Shown here one piece after another: positions 6,130-13,000 of a DNA stretch of 14,464 bases (the first letter of the stretch is position 1; each line of letters opens with the position of its first letter). Source of the stretch: Nanobdellota archaeon (GTDB taxonomy: Archaea > Nanobdellota > Nanobdellia > Woesearchaeales > GW2011-AR9); NCBI GenBank assembly GCA_030695605.1, contig JAUYQE010000045.1:1-14464 (forward strand), given 5' to 3'. Position numbers and translations under genes: made by a program. The notes below the pieces were generated by a model. The model saw only the letters and a list, made by a program, of their open reading frames with translations, was not told the DNA's origin and searched no databases.

Positions 6130-6834
6130 TCAGGAGAGTTCCTCGATAATGACTTTCCCTGCTTCTTTGGTGATGCGCAACGGAATTCTACGGGGATCGC
6201 TTTCTGTTAGGCGCGCTATTCCCCAGCTGCGAGGGAACTCGACCGAAGAAAGAGGCCGGCAGATTGTTTCCGAGGATTCGCAACGGAGATCAACACTACC
6301 TCCGAGGGCACGACCGACTCGAGGATCCATCTGAACATTTTCTTGAGTAATTTCTTGACAAAGGCATAAGCACGGAGCAGTAGTCGTTTGGCAGGCCTGC
6401 ACGGGAGGGGAAAGGAAAAAACTAACATCAACAGGAAAAGAAGACACCAAGTCCGTAAGTGCCGCCCAGCCGGGAAGCTCAAGTTCCCTAGCACGAAGTC
6501 CCGATTCGGTCTCTATATAGATAATGTCCGGGCCGGGATCAACACCCGCAACCTGAATATCTGAACCTTTCCTCAGAGAGAACAGTTTGAATTTTTCAAT
6601 CGTAAAAGCTGCAACCACATTCCCCGCATCCATCTTCAGCACAAACGTCCGTTGCTCACCCTCCGCCGCTTCCGCAACATCTTTTACTTCATTGACCAGA
6701 TCCCGAAAGCTATCTTCTCCCTGCGCGCTCAGCCGGAAAAAAGTTTTCGTGACAAAAAGGCAGGCCGGAATAAAAATGAAAATAGCCAGAACTACGGTGA
6801 CGAGAAACTTGAGCATGATGGCTTTCTTGTTCAT
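6130..6834 (-). CDS. Membrane-anchored ectodomain protein, MNKKA leader
   Basis: A 234-residue protein starting MNKKAIMLKFLV with a membrane helix at about 8-30. The ectodomain has six cysteines, four clustered in a C-x7-C-x-C-x-C block around residues 148-159 and two around 184-192. It ends RIPLRITKEAGKVIIEELS. The first part after the helix is acidic and helical, then beta-rich. It follows the TSP3-motif gene after a 25-nt gap, the widest gap but one in this part of the operon. That gap contains an AT-rich TATAAT-like element which could act as a weak internal promoter. Proteins with this type of N-terminus and a C-L-C-L block seem to recur in DPANN genomes (recollection, not verified). No function is known. 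Confidence 0.75.
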   Translation of the reverse strand: MNKKAIMLKFLVTVVLAIFIFIPACLFVTKTFFRLSAQGEDSFRDLVNEVKDVAEAAEGEQRTFVLKMDAGNVVAAFTIEKFKLFSLRKGSDIQVAGVDPGPDIIYIETESGLRARELELPGWAALTDLVSSFPVDVSFFLSPPVQACQTTTAPCLCLCQEITQENVQMDPRVGRALGGSVDLRCESSETICRPLSSVEFPRSWGIARLTESDPRRIPLRITKEAGKVIIEELS

Positions 6835-6859
6835 GGTGTGTTGCTCGAAGAATTATATT

Positions 6860-7123
6860 CTAAGTGGTGGATGATAAAATGCCCCGCTGATCTTCCGAGC
6901 AGCCCGTATCATCAACTGCGGCTTGTGCCAGTGTTTCCGAACAGCGGTCAAAGGCATTTTTTACGCCGTCACTATCGTCATCGTCTAATTGGCTGGTAAT
7001 TACGCCCACACCTTTTTCTCCGCCCCCTTTGAACCAGAGCAGGACGATGATAACGACAACCATGACTACTGCAGCCGTGGCCAGAATCCACCACAGTTCA
7101 GACATCCCTTTTTTTGTATGCAT
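6860..7123 (-). CDS. Single-span protein with thrombospondin type-3 calcium-binding motif
   Basis: An 87-residue protein with leader MHTKKGMSELW, a strong membrane helix at about 11-31, a Gly-rich linker, and one thrombospondin type-3-like motif at 47-75. The motif reads D-D-D-D-S-D-G-V-x-N-x-x-D-x-C, then V-D-D-T-G-C-S. It follows the consensus D-x-D-G-V-x-D-x-x-D-x-C-P-x-T-x-x-x-x-x-V-D-x-x-G-C, so the Asp-rich loop probably binds calcium and the two cysteines likely pair. The start was chosen because AAGGTGA lies five bases upstream and because MHTKKG fits the operon's leader pattern. A longer frame upstream would overlap the preceding gene. It may be a calcium-dependent surface adapter, but that is inference. 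Confidence 0.8.
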   Translation of the reverse strand: MHTKKGMSELWWILATAAVVMVVVIIVLLWFKGGGEKGVGVITSQLDDDDSDGVKNAFDRCSETLAQAAVDDTGCSEDQRGILSSTT

Positions 7124-7128
7124 GAGTT

Positions 7129-7135
7129 TCACCTT
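7129..7135 (-). promoter_or_regulatory. Shine-Dalgarno sequence for 6860-7123
   Basis: AAGGTGA on the minus strand, five bases before the ATG at 7123, matches the anti-SD core. It decides the start codon against a longer in-frame reading. Confidence 0.6.
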
Positions 7136-7151
7136 CTTTTGTTTGTCATCT

Positions 7152-7925
7152 TTAGCGGCCGGCAATGTCGGACTCACAGCCGTATTGCTCCATAGCATTA
7201 AGATTATCAATGAGAATGGAACTTGTTTGCGTGTTAACCGTCTGATAATACGTGCCCAGCTCTTCGCCAGCATCAGCAATCAGGCCTTGGACTGCCCCAA
7301 AAAGTCCGGAAGCTTCCGTGGCTTTGGAAACAAAAACGATGCCATAAGCCCCGCCACTTTCAATATCACTGGCAATAACTACATTTCCCGGTCCACCACT
7401 TTCATAACCCTGCCCCTGGAGATACTCAAGATAGGTTGTATCCAGAACTCGAGGGTGTGGTGTTCGGCTCAAATATCGCAAGAGTTCAACTTTGGAGATA
7501 GAAACTCCCTCGTCAGGAACAACGGCCGCGTAGCATAGGAAGCAGGCATTTTCTTCCCGCTGGAAGCCGAATACCTGATACCAGTTTTCGCCAATTACCT
7601 CCTCATAATGGCCCTCGCCAAACATCCACCAACAGCGTGATGCTAATGAAGCAAATTGTTCTTTTACCTCTTCCTCATTCCCAGAGAGGTCTTTATCAAT
7701 AGTTTGGCAAAGCTTGGGAAGAGTTTTCAACTCCGCACCACCAGCTTGAATTGCTGTAGCAGCTCGAACTGCAATTGATTCCTGGCAAATAACTTCCGCA
7801 TCTTTCCCTTGGAATTTAGTAAACGCCCGCTGGATAACCCCGATAAGGATCAGGAGCGTGAGAGCAATAAGAATAATGGAAACGAGTTTATGCTCCAGCT
7901 GGCCTTTTTTGGTTTTTGATATCAT
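7152..7925 (-). CDS. Membrane-anchored ectodomain protein with class III-like KKGQ signal
   Basis: A 257-residue protein. The chosen start MISKTKKGQLEHK overlaps the upstream stop by four bases (ATGA) and yields K-K-G-Q-L-E, the best match in this operon to the archaeal class III signal peptide, in which PibD-type peptidases cut between G and Q. A membrane helix follows at about 14-33. The ectodomain has six cysteines, including F-L-C-Y and a C-W-W-M-F-G-E-G stretch, and a Gly-rich loop (GQGYESGGPGN) before a beta-rich segment IVFVSKA. A longer frame upstream with two adjacent cysteines is rejected because it overlaps the preceding gene. Not recognised as a named family. Confidence 0.8.
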   Translation of the reverse strand: MISKTKKGQLEHKLVSIILIALTLLILIGVIQRAFTKFQGKDAEVICQESIAVRAATAIQAGGAELKTLPKLCQTIDKDLSGNEEEVKEQFASLASRCWWMFGEGHYEEVIGENWYQVFGFQREENACFLCYAAVVPDEGVSISKVELLRYLSRTPHPRVLDTTYLEYLQGQGYESGGPGNVVIASDIESGGAYGIVFVSKATEASGLFGAVQGLIADAGEELGTYYQTVNTQTSSILIDNLNAMEQYGCESDIAGR

Positions 7926-9538
7926 GGTGCCAATGCAGCAAGCTGGTCGCAAGCTGTCTGTCTTTCCCCCGTACAAGCTCGTTCGTAATATACCCGAGCC
8001 TGTTCATTGTTATGATAATAATTGAGCCATTGGTTTGCAAATTCTTCACAAGCCTCGACATGCCCTAAATCACAGGCTTGGGCGTAGTAAACACGAGCTG
8101 TGTCTTTCATGCGATCGTCAGGCCAATAATAGTGAGCCAAAAAACGGCAACTTTCCGCATAGCCGCTATCGCAATTCTCAACCAGCAGCTGAATCGCCAA
8201 CGAACTTTGGCGAGGATCGTCGACAGCAGGGGAAACGCCTTCGTGACACTCAGCGAGGTTTCCTACGCAAGACCCGGGGAGGTATGCGATGCGCTGGGGC
8301 AAATTTTCGATGGATTGGATCATGTCATAGTCTTCTAACCATGCATCGTGATACTCGCTATTGGGGTTCAGTGCTGCAGGAATTATTCGAGTAGTAATCT
8401 CATAAAAAAGATCATAGCCGGCAACTTCATTGAGGGAAGCTAAACGGGTGGGAATAGGTCGTTCTCGGCCGCGAACCGTTTGAGGCCGTACAAAACTCCA
8501 TTCTTCTTCGCTTTCCAAACGGGATTCCCAGCGCTCTTCTTCTCGATTGTAGCGGTAATGGATACGGTAACTATCCCAGTCAGCTGTTATCTCCTGACCG
8601 TATAATACCCCCGAAACCATCTCGTATTGGGGGGGCTCACAGAGATTCAACAAATAACGCTGCCCTTGCCAGGATAAGCTATTTGTCCAACGGGATCGGG
8701 AAATGAAATACCCCCGAATTCCTTCTTCATTTGTTGGAGCATCAAAGAAGTTGTCCAACGTGGGGAAAAAACAGAGATGATACGAATCCGGCGTATACAT
8801 CCACCCGCCATCCTCGAGATTGTTTTGCTCATCAATTTCAACATTTCCTGCCGGACTCCAGCGGATAGCATTGTCTTCGTTAAGCCAGGTGAAGCGTATC
8901 GAATCGACCGGCGTGAAATGATAAGGATACAGTTCTACAATAGGGGGTTGGGGAACAGCGAGATCGTAGAGGAAGCGCTGATGAAACTTTTCCGCCGGTA
9001 AAACTCCATCGGCAGAGCGGGCTTCGCCAGCAATAACACAAGGCCGGATTTTTTCGAGGATAAAACTCTCTTCTTCGAGATACTGCCCACCACCGGGGCC
9101 CCCAGACACAATAACTTCAGTTTGGTCATCATCCTGATCATCTGCCGTTCCGCCATCATCAAATATCAGCTCTACGCTCAGCTGTTGAGAAGTATCTCCG
9201 CCGAGATTTGGAAAGCCGCTGAAAGAATCTCCTCGAGGAGGAGGAAGCCGATAATAATTGGCAAAGCAGCCGCCAAGACTCGGATCAACGCGCGCTTGAA
9301 CTACGCTTCGAGCTACCTGTTGCAACCGCTCCAGTGCTTGTCGCTGTTCCTGCTGGATGGGAGCTTCCAAACGGTGCGGTAATTCTTCCGCTCCAATAAA
9401 ACTTAAAGTAAAGCCCACAATATCCTGCATAACGCTCTTCACCGGTTCAAAGCCGGGAAACAGCAAAGCGATAAGGACAACACCGCCCACGACCGCCAAG
9501 ACAATTTTCCCGATGATCTCCCAGCTCCACTGCACCAT
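7922..9538 (-). CDS. Large membrane-anchored protein with C-terminal Hcp-like Sel1 repeats
   Basis: A 538-residue protein, the largest in the window. The N-terminus MVQWSWEIIGK lacks the KKG leader but has a membrane helix at about 8-27. A long unrecognised ectodomain follows, with an Asp-rich segment D-D-Q-D-D-D-Q near 132 and six scattered cysteines. The last 94 residues (445-538) form three Sel1-like helical repeats, each with a cysteine pair spaced C-x7-C: 456/464, 489/497 and 522/530. The middle unit reads ARVYYAQACDLGHVEAC. This spacing is that of the disulfide-bridged Sel1/TPR-like repeats in Helicobacter cysteine-rich (Hcp) proteins, which are secreted. Such repeats usually mediate protein binding. 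The ATG overlaps the upstream TGA by one base (TGATG). The fusion suggests an outward-facing binding arm; the role is inferred. Confidence 0.85.
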   Translation of the reverse strand: MVQWSWEIIGKIVLAVVGGVVLIALLFPGFEPVKSVMQDIVGFTLSFIGAEELPHRLEAPIQQEQRQALERLQQVARSVVQARVDPSLGGCFANYYRLPPPRGDSFSGFPNLGGDTSQQLSVELIFDDGGTADDQDDDQTEVIVSGGPGGGQYLEEESFILEKIRPCVIAGEARSADGVLPAEKFHQRFLYDLAVPQPPIVELYPYHFTPVDSIRFTWLNEDNAIRWSPAGNVEIDEQNNLEDGGWMYTPDSYHLCFFPTLDNFFDAPTNEEGIRGYFISRSRWTNSLSWQGQRYLLNLCEPPQYEMVSGVLYGQEITADWDSYRIHYRYNREEERWESRLESEEEWSFVRPQTVRGRERPIPTRLASLNEVAGYDLFYEITTRIIPAALNPNSEYHDAWLEDYDMIQSIENLPQRIAYLPGSCVGNLAECHEGVSPAVDDPRQSSLAIQLLVENCDSGYAESCRFLAHYYWPDDRMKDTARVYYAQACDLGHVEACEEFANQWLNYYHNNEQARVYYERACTGERQTACDQLAALAP

Positions 9539-9690
9539 CAGACCAGCCCCCCGAACTTGTCAATCAGCATTTCTATGTTTTGCCCCAGAACCCCATACCA
9601 GACGATAAAAAAAAGCAGCATCAAAGCAGCGAGAATGATAAGCACCAGCTGCCAGAATTCCATGCCTTTCTTGTTCGTGATAAAGCTCAT
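9538..9690 (-). CDS. 50-aa single-span membrane protein, TNKKG leader
   Basis: A small gene that length filters would drop. It reads MSFITNKKGMEFWQLVLIIL and ends DKFGGLV. A basic N-K-K-G leader precedes a hydrophobic helix at about 13-33, and a 16-residue tail follows. It overlaps both neighbours: its ATG by four bases with the preceding stop (ATGA), and its TGA by one base with the next ATG. Such exact nesting in the operon, plus the shared leader, makes it a real gene. There are no cysteines. It probably forms a bitopic helix subunit in the membrane layer of the operon's complex. Confidence 0.8.
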   Translation of the reverse strand: MSFITNKKGMEFWQLVLIILAALMLLFFIVWYGVLGQNIEMLIDKFGGLV

Positions 9691-9809
9691 GGTGTTAAGG
9701 CTCCTCTGGTTCTCGTAAAGACAAAGTAAATGAAGATTGCCGCCAGAATGATGCCCAAAATAAGAAGGGCTAAGGCTTTGAGATCAACACCCCCTTTTTT
9801 GTTTGCCAT
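9687..9809 (-). CDS. 40-aa single-span membrane protein, MANKKGG leader
   Basis: A 40-residue protein, MANKKGGVDLK followed by a hydrophobic helix (about 12-31) and a short basic tail TRTRGALTP. It lies between the ten-cysteine gene (stop at 9847) and the 50-residue gene, overlapping the latter by ATGA. An in-frame ATG 30 bases upstream would add ten residues (MESDDAKPFT). The shorter form is preferred because it gives the same leader as the neighbours. No cysteines or known domain. Its size and composition resemble a minimal pilin helix or a small membrane chaperone. Confidence 0.7.
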   Translation of the reverse strand: MANKKGGVDLKALALLILGIILAAIFIYFVFTRTRGALTP

Positions 9810-9846
9810 CGTAAAAGGCTTTGCATCATCGCTTTCCATGACCGCT

Positions 9847-10173
9847 TTATTTTCTATAGCAATATTCTGCAGAGCATTGCCAGTCGGTTTCCGGACCACA
9901 ATCGGCTACACTTTGACAACTTTTAGGAGAACCGATGCAGCACACTTCCCCTGTCAGGCAGCTGAAAGCAGTCGTACTCAGGCTGTTCGTCGGGCAGCCA
10001 AGAGCAGCATCACTCGCAGAAAAGCAAACTCCCCCTTTTCCCGTACAGTCCGCCAAGCCGCCTTCCAGCAGCCTGGTCTTCCCGGTAAACATCACCAAGA
10101 GCACAATCACCACGACTAACGCGATGATCGCCCCGATGATGATCCACCAGATATTGGCATCGCCCCGCTTCAT
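9847..10173 (-). CDS. Membrane-anchored ten-cysteine ectodomain protein
   Basis: A 108-residue protein starting MKRGDANIWWIIIG, with a membrane helix at about 9-31 and a small ectodomain of about 70 residues holding ten cysteines, including an adjacent C-C pair in GEVCCIG. This density predicts five disulfide bonds and an extracytoplasmic fold. The spacing vaguely recalls small cysteine-knot or WAP-like modules, but I cannot assign a family. Two consecutive ATGs exist (10176 and 10173). GGAG lies six bases before the second, which is why it was chosen. The upstream TTG in the same frame is less likely. It starts 15 bases after the previous stop. Confidence 0.8.
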   Translation of the reverse strand: MKRGDANIWWIIIGAIIALVVVIVLLVMFTGKTRLLEGGLADCTGKGGVCFSASDAALGCPTNSLSTTAFSCLTGEVCCIGSPKSCQSVADCGPETDWQCSAEYCYRK

Positions 10174-10188
10174 CATGAGCTCCAAGCC

Positions 10189-10551
10189 TTACCAGGCGCA
10201 GAATTCATCTGCATCACAGCCGGCTTTGTCGCTATAGCCATTACACCGATCTATCTCCCGTTCAAAAGTGGCTTTGGCATCCCCTTTCCCTTGCGCTGCT
10301 TCCTGCACATTTTCTAAAGCCACCGCCGCATTATAGGTCGTTACGAAAGCGGTTTCCGCTGCGGCATTCGGATGGCATTGCCCATAGAAAGATTCCATGG
10401 CCCGCAGTTCAGACTGCGCTTCGCCGCCCAGCTGCGATTCAAAGATGCCGATGCGGCCTGCAAAGATTGCTACTAACACTACCAATACGATAATTGCCAA
10501 GACGGCAATGATAATGACATTCAAAGAAAGGCCTTGCCCCCGTTTTTCCAT
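10189..10551 (-). CDS. Pilin-like membrane-anchored protein, first gene of operon 1
   Basis: A 120-residue protein with class III-like signal MEKRGQGLSLN (K-R-G-Q), a membrane helix at about 9-33, a helical acidic middle part, and a C-terminal four-cysteine module reading C-N-G-Y-x4-G-C-D-A-D-E-F-C-A-W. The ATG at 10551 is preceded by GAGGTGA with five-base spacing, a strong Shine-Dalgarno sequence. An in-frame GTG nine bases upstream overlaps that sequence and is rejected. As first gene it follows a divergent intergenic region with TATA-like boxes, so it probably begins a 12-gene transcript running to 4065. Its leader is long enough to keep the Shine-Dalgarno, unlike the leaderless housekeeping genes nearby. 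Confidence 0.8.
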   Translation of the reverse strand: MEKRGQGLSLNVIIIAVLAIIVLVVLVAIFAGRIGIFESQLGGEAQSELRAMESFYGQCHPNAAAETAFVTTYNAAVALENVQEAAQGKGDAKATFEREIDRCNGYSDKAGCDADEFCAW

Positions 10552-10556
10552 GTTTT

Positions 10557-10563
10557 TCACCTC
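10557..10563 (-). promoter_or_regulatory. Strong Shine-Dalgarno for first gene of operon 1
   Basis: GAGGTGA on the minus strand lies five bases before the ATG at 10551. It fixes that ATG as start over the GTG nine bases upstream. Confidence 0.65.
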
Positions 10564-10592
10564 ATTTTTATTAGATAGTATAAACTATTTCC

Positions 10593-10600
10593 TAAAATAT
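10593..10600 (-). promoter_or_regulatory. Probable TATA box of operon 1
   Basis: ATATTTTA on the minus strand would place the start site near 10571, leaving a leader of about 20 nt that includes the Shine-Dalgarno. A second AT-rich element (TTTATACT, 10579-10586) would start transcription inside the Shine-Dalgarno and is less likely. Confidence 0.45.
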
Positions 10601-10627
10601 TCTTTTTGTAAAAGAAGAGAAAGACCT

Positions 10628-10637
10628 ATATAAATAT
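10628..10637 (+). promoter_or_regulatory. TATA box upstream of radical SAM gene (distal)
   Basis: TATATAAATA on the plus strand is the strongest TATA match in the window. It predicts a start near 10658 and a leader of about 60 nt before the ATG at 10720. It may work together with, or instead of, the closer box. Confidence 0.5.
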
Positions 10638-10689
10638 TCCTGAGGCAAATATGCTTCAAGAAAAGAAAAACTGCAAAAAAGAGCGTATG

Positions 10690-10697
10690 TTTTAAAA
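10690..10697 (+). promoter_or_regulatory. TATA-like box upstream of radical SAM gene (proximal)
   Basis: TTTTAAAA on the plus strand is centred about 26 nt before the ATG at 10720, the same geometry as at the leaderless genes of this window. Confidence 0.4.
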
Positions 10698-10719
10698 GTG
10701 CTTCTTAAATAAGCTGCCC

Positions 10720-11862
10720 ATGATCACTGGAAACCCCTATTACTCATACAATCTCTCTGAACTCCCTTTGGGCTGCCAGTATTGTGTCCGGGGGGAAAAG
10801 CTGGTCTTGTTTGTAACGGGCTTATGCCCGCGGCGCTGCTATTTCTGCCCGGTTTCTGACCAGAAATATGGAAAAGATGTCACTTTTGCCAACGAACGGC
10901 CAGTAGAGCAGCAAGAGGACGTTTTAGAAGAAGCGGAGGCAATGAGCGCCAAAGGCACTGGCATTACGGGAGGTGATCCCTTTGTTAAAGTTGAGAGAAC
11001 GGCAGAATATATCAAAAAATTGAAGAAAAAGTATGGCAAAGAGTTTCATGCCCACCTCTATACTTCCCTGAACTTGGTGACCAAAGAAAAGCTCCAGCTG
11101 CTGGCTGCTGCTGGGCTGGACGAAATCCGCTTCCACCTCGATCTTGATTCCGAGACCCTTTGGCCAAAACTGGAAATCGCCCGTTCTTTCTCGTGGGATA
11201 TCGGTGTAGAACTGCCCCTCCTGCCCAACAAAGAAGAAGCAATCAAAGAAGCGATAGCGTTCATGCAGGACAAAGCTGATTTTTTGGTGTTAAATGAGCT
11301 GGAGGTCGCCGATACCAGCCAGTCACAGCTGCTGAAAATGGGCTACACGACAAAACATTCCCTCAGCTATGCCGTAAAAGGATCGGTAGAATCGGGCTTG
11401 CGCCTCCTCGAAAGCGTTCGAGAAAAATATCCGCAATTCAAAGTGCATCTCTGCACTGCAAAACTCAAAGATGCCGTGCAGCTCACCAACCGGCTAAAGC
11501 GGGAAGCGCAGGGAGTGAAGCGGCCGTTTGATATTGTCAGCAAAGAAGGCCTCCTGACAAGAGGAGCGCTCTACCTGCCGGAACTCGTGCCGGGATTTGG
11601 CTATCGGGAGAAAATAGCGTTGGCAAATAAAGAAAGATTGTGCCTTACTTTAGAACAAGTCAAAAAAGCGGTCCAAGAAAAACTGCAGCTGCAAGAGAAA
11701 GAACTCTTCTTGGATAAAAAGAAGCCCCGCCTGTTGCTCGCTGCAAAACTTGTCCGCAAGCACAAAAAGAGATTGCAAACTCTCGGGGTCATTCCCGCCA
11801 TTGTCAAAGAATATCCGACGGCAGATCAGCTGGAGATCGAAGTGGAGCTGTTTCAGGCATAA
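10720..11862 (+). CDS. Archaeal radical SAM protein, COG2108-like
   Basis: A 380-residue radical SAM enzyme. Cys36-x3-Cys40-x2-Cys43 in GLCPRRCYFCPVSDQKYG binds the SAM-coordinating iron-sulfur cluster. GITGGDP at 81-87 is the glycine-rich SAM-binding motif that follows the first strand. An extra Cys19-x2-Cys22 pair (G-C-Q-Y-C-V-R-G-E-K) precedes the core. This layout matches the archaeal group annotated as related to pyruvate formate-lyase activating enzyme (COG2108), whose reaction is unknown as far as I know. The C-terminal third (about 290-380) is Lys-rich and may bind RNA or protein. The gene is alone on the plus strand between the two surface-protein operons, and its stop lies three bases from the convergent stop of 11866-12396. 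Whether it modifies those proteins is speculative. The start is ATG, consistent with both promoters. Confidence 0.85.
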   Translation: MITGNPYYSYNLSELPLGCQYCVRGEKLVLFVTGLCPRRCYFCPVSDQKYGKDVTFANERPVEQQEDVLEEAEAMSAKGTGITGGDPFVKVERTAEYIKKLKKKYGKEFHAHLYTSLNLVTKEKLQLLAAAGLDEIRFHLDLDSETLWPKLEIARSFSWDIGVELPLLPNKEEAIKEAIAFMQDKADFLVLNELEVADTSQSQLLKMGYTTKHSLSYAVKGSVESGLRLLESVREKYPQFKVHLCTAKLKDAVQLTNRLKREAQGVKRPFDIVSKEGLLTRGALYLPELVPGFGYREKIALANKERLCLTLEQVKKAVQEKLQLQEKELFLDKKKPRLLLAAKLVRKHKKRLQTLGVIPAIVKEYPTADQLEIEVELFQA

Positions 11863-11865
11863 CCA

Positions 11866-12396
11866 TTATTCACATACGTATAATACACTCTCAATAATGC
11901 CGACACTTGCTGTCGGCTGCGGGAACAAGCCGGAAGAGTCGCGTTCTTTATCCTCACAGCCGCCGGCTTCTCCTGTTATCTGCGGATCAAAGAGCTCTTC
12001 TTTCGTACGAGGGAACTGCACCTGAAATTCATAGCGTTTTCCCCAGACCCCCAACGTTCTGTCTAGAAGATCGCCCGCCACCCGAGCGAAATAGTCGCAG
12101 CTGGGTTCCCTACTGCAGGTTTCTCCAGAGGAGGGGTCAGAGAGAAAAGTATTCGCGCCACAATCACCCAAAACTTCCCGCAACTCAAGTTCCCTGCGTT
12201 CTCCATTCTCACTACAATCCACTGTCGTTTTCAGCAGCGTGCTCAGGGTGCTGAAAGCCAGCCCTTTCCGGGTAAATGCTTTTTCATCCGGCTTTTCTTT
12301 CAGGGAAAACTGCACTAAAAACAGCATGCCGAGGCTGATGAGAATAACGATGACCACCAGTCCAATAATTTCCATCTGCGCTTTTTTGTTGTTCAT
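11866..12396 (-). CDS. Pilin-like membrane-anchored protein, KKAQ signal, last gene of operon 2
   Basis: A 176-residue protein with class III-like signal MNNKKAQMEIIG (cut expected between A and Q) and a membrane helix at about 10-30. The ectodomain has six cysteines, with clusters V-D-C, G-D-C, E-T-C-S-R-E-P-S-C and a C-terminal Y-V-C-E. The ATG lies 47 bases after the upstream stop, the widest gap in operon 2, with no clear Shine-Dalgarno or TATA box in the gap. The stop is three bases from the radical SAM stop, so the two convergent transcripts must overlap. Not recognised as a named family; placed with the surface-complex subunits by context. Confidence 0.8.
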   Translation of the reverse strand: MNNKKAQMEIIGLVVIVILISLGMLFLVQFSLKEKPDEKAFTRKGLAFSTLSTLLKTTVDCSENGERRELELREVLGDCGANTFLSDPSSGETCSREPSCDYFARVAGDLLDRTLGVWGKRYEFQVQFPRTKEELFDPQITGEAGGCEDKERDSSGLFPQPTASVGIIESVLYVCE

Positions 12397-12443
12397 GGTT
12401 TCTTGCTATTCTTTTTGAGGGTATTGGCGTCTTGCAGGAGGTC

Positions 12444-12998
12444 CTAGGAATATACCGTTACGTCGAGAGAGGCAAAATGATACGTGTCGGGCGCTTCTTT
12501 CAAGGCAACGATAAAAAAAGTCGGCTCGCTTTTGGTGAACTTTAGTAGGGGATGGTCATATAATACATATGACTCATCATTTTCATCGGCAGCATCGACA
12601 GATAATTGCTGCACTTTTATCGTCGCATAGGAAAAAATGCTAAAGTAATAATCTCTCTTTTCCTGGTCAATTTCCGTGGGAACTCCCGTGCCCCCCTCAA
12701 ATAATTTTCTATCAACAACTGCTTGCACTTTCGCCAGCTCGAAGCAATTATCTTCCGACAGCGAGCGCTCGCTACAGGCCAATTCCGGCAGGAACAGCAC
12801 TTTCAGCATCGTTTCCGTGGCTCTCTTTTGCAAGAGTTCTTCTGCTTTCTCTTTGAAAGCGCTCTTCTGGAACTGGGCATAAAAAATCAGCCCGAAAAGG
12901 ATCAAGATAAAGAAGATAAAAAGAACCGCAATCGTTTCTGTCATATGGATCTGGGCTTTTTTCTGTGGTACAAAGGAAAGATTTGTGGGTGGGGCCAT
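12444..12998 (-). CDS. Pilin-like membrane-anchored protein with extended leader
   Basis: A 184-residue protein. The start MAPPTNLSFVPQKKAQ lies two bases after the upstream stop; an in-frame ATG further upstream would overlap that gene. The leader is longer than in its neighbours (15 residues up to K-K-A), then Q-I-H-M-T-E-T and a membrane helix at about 22-42. The ectodomain begins with an amphipathic helix (FKEKAEELLQKRATETMLK), has two cysteines near 78 and 88, and ends in beta-rich sequence. K-K-A-Q with an acidic residue six places after the A fits the class III signal pattern. The function is unknown. Confidence 0.8.
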   Translation of the reverse strand: MAPPTNLSFVPQKKAQIHMTETIAVLFIFFILILFGLIFYAQFQKSAFKEKAEELLQKRATETMLKVLFLPELACSERSLSEDNCFELAKVQAVVDRKLFEGGTGVPTEIDQEKRDYYFSIFSYATIKVQQLSVDAADENDESYVLYDHPLLKFTKSEPTFFIVALKEAPDTYHFASLDVTVYS

Positions 12999-13000
12999 GG

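Noticed and set aside
7029..7538. 169-codon plus-strand frame opposite the TSP3-motif gene and the KKGQ gene
   Set aside because: It is antisense to two genes with coherent signals and conserved-looking motifs; its translation has no recognisable features.
10652..10708. 18-residue upstream frame before the radical SAM gene
   Set aside because: Its ATG lies only about 20 nt after the centre of the distal TATA box, probably upstream of the transcription start, and it has no Shine-Dalgarno.
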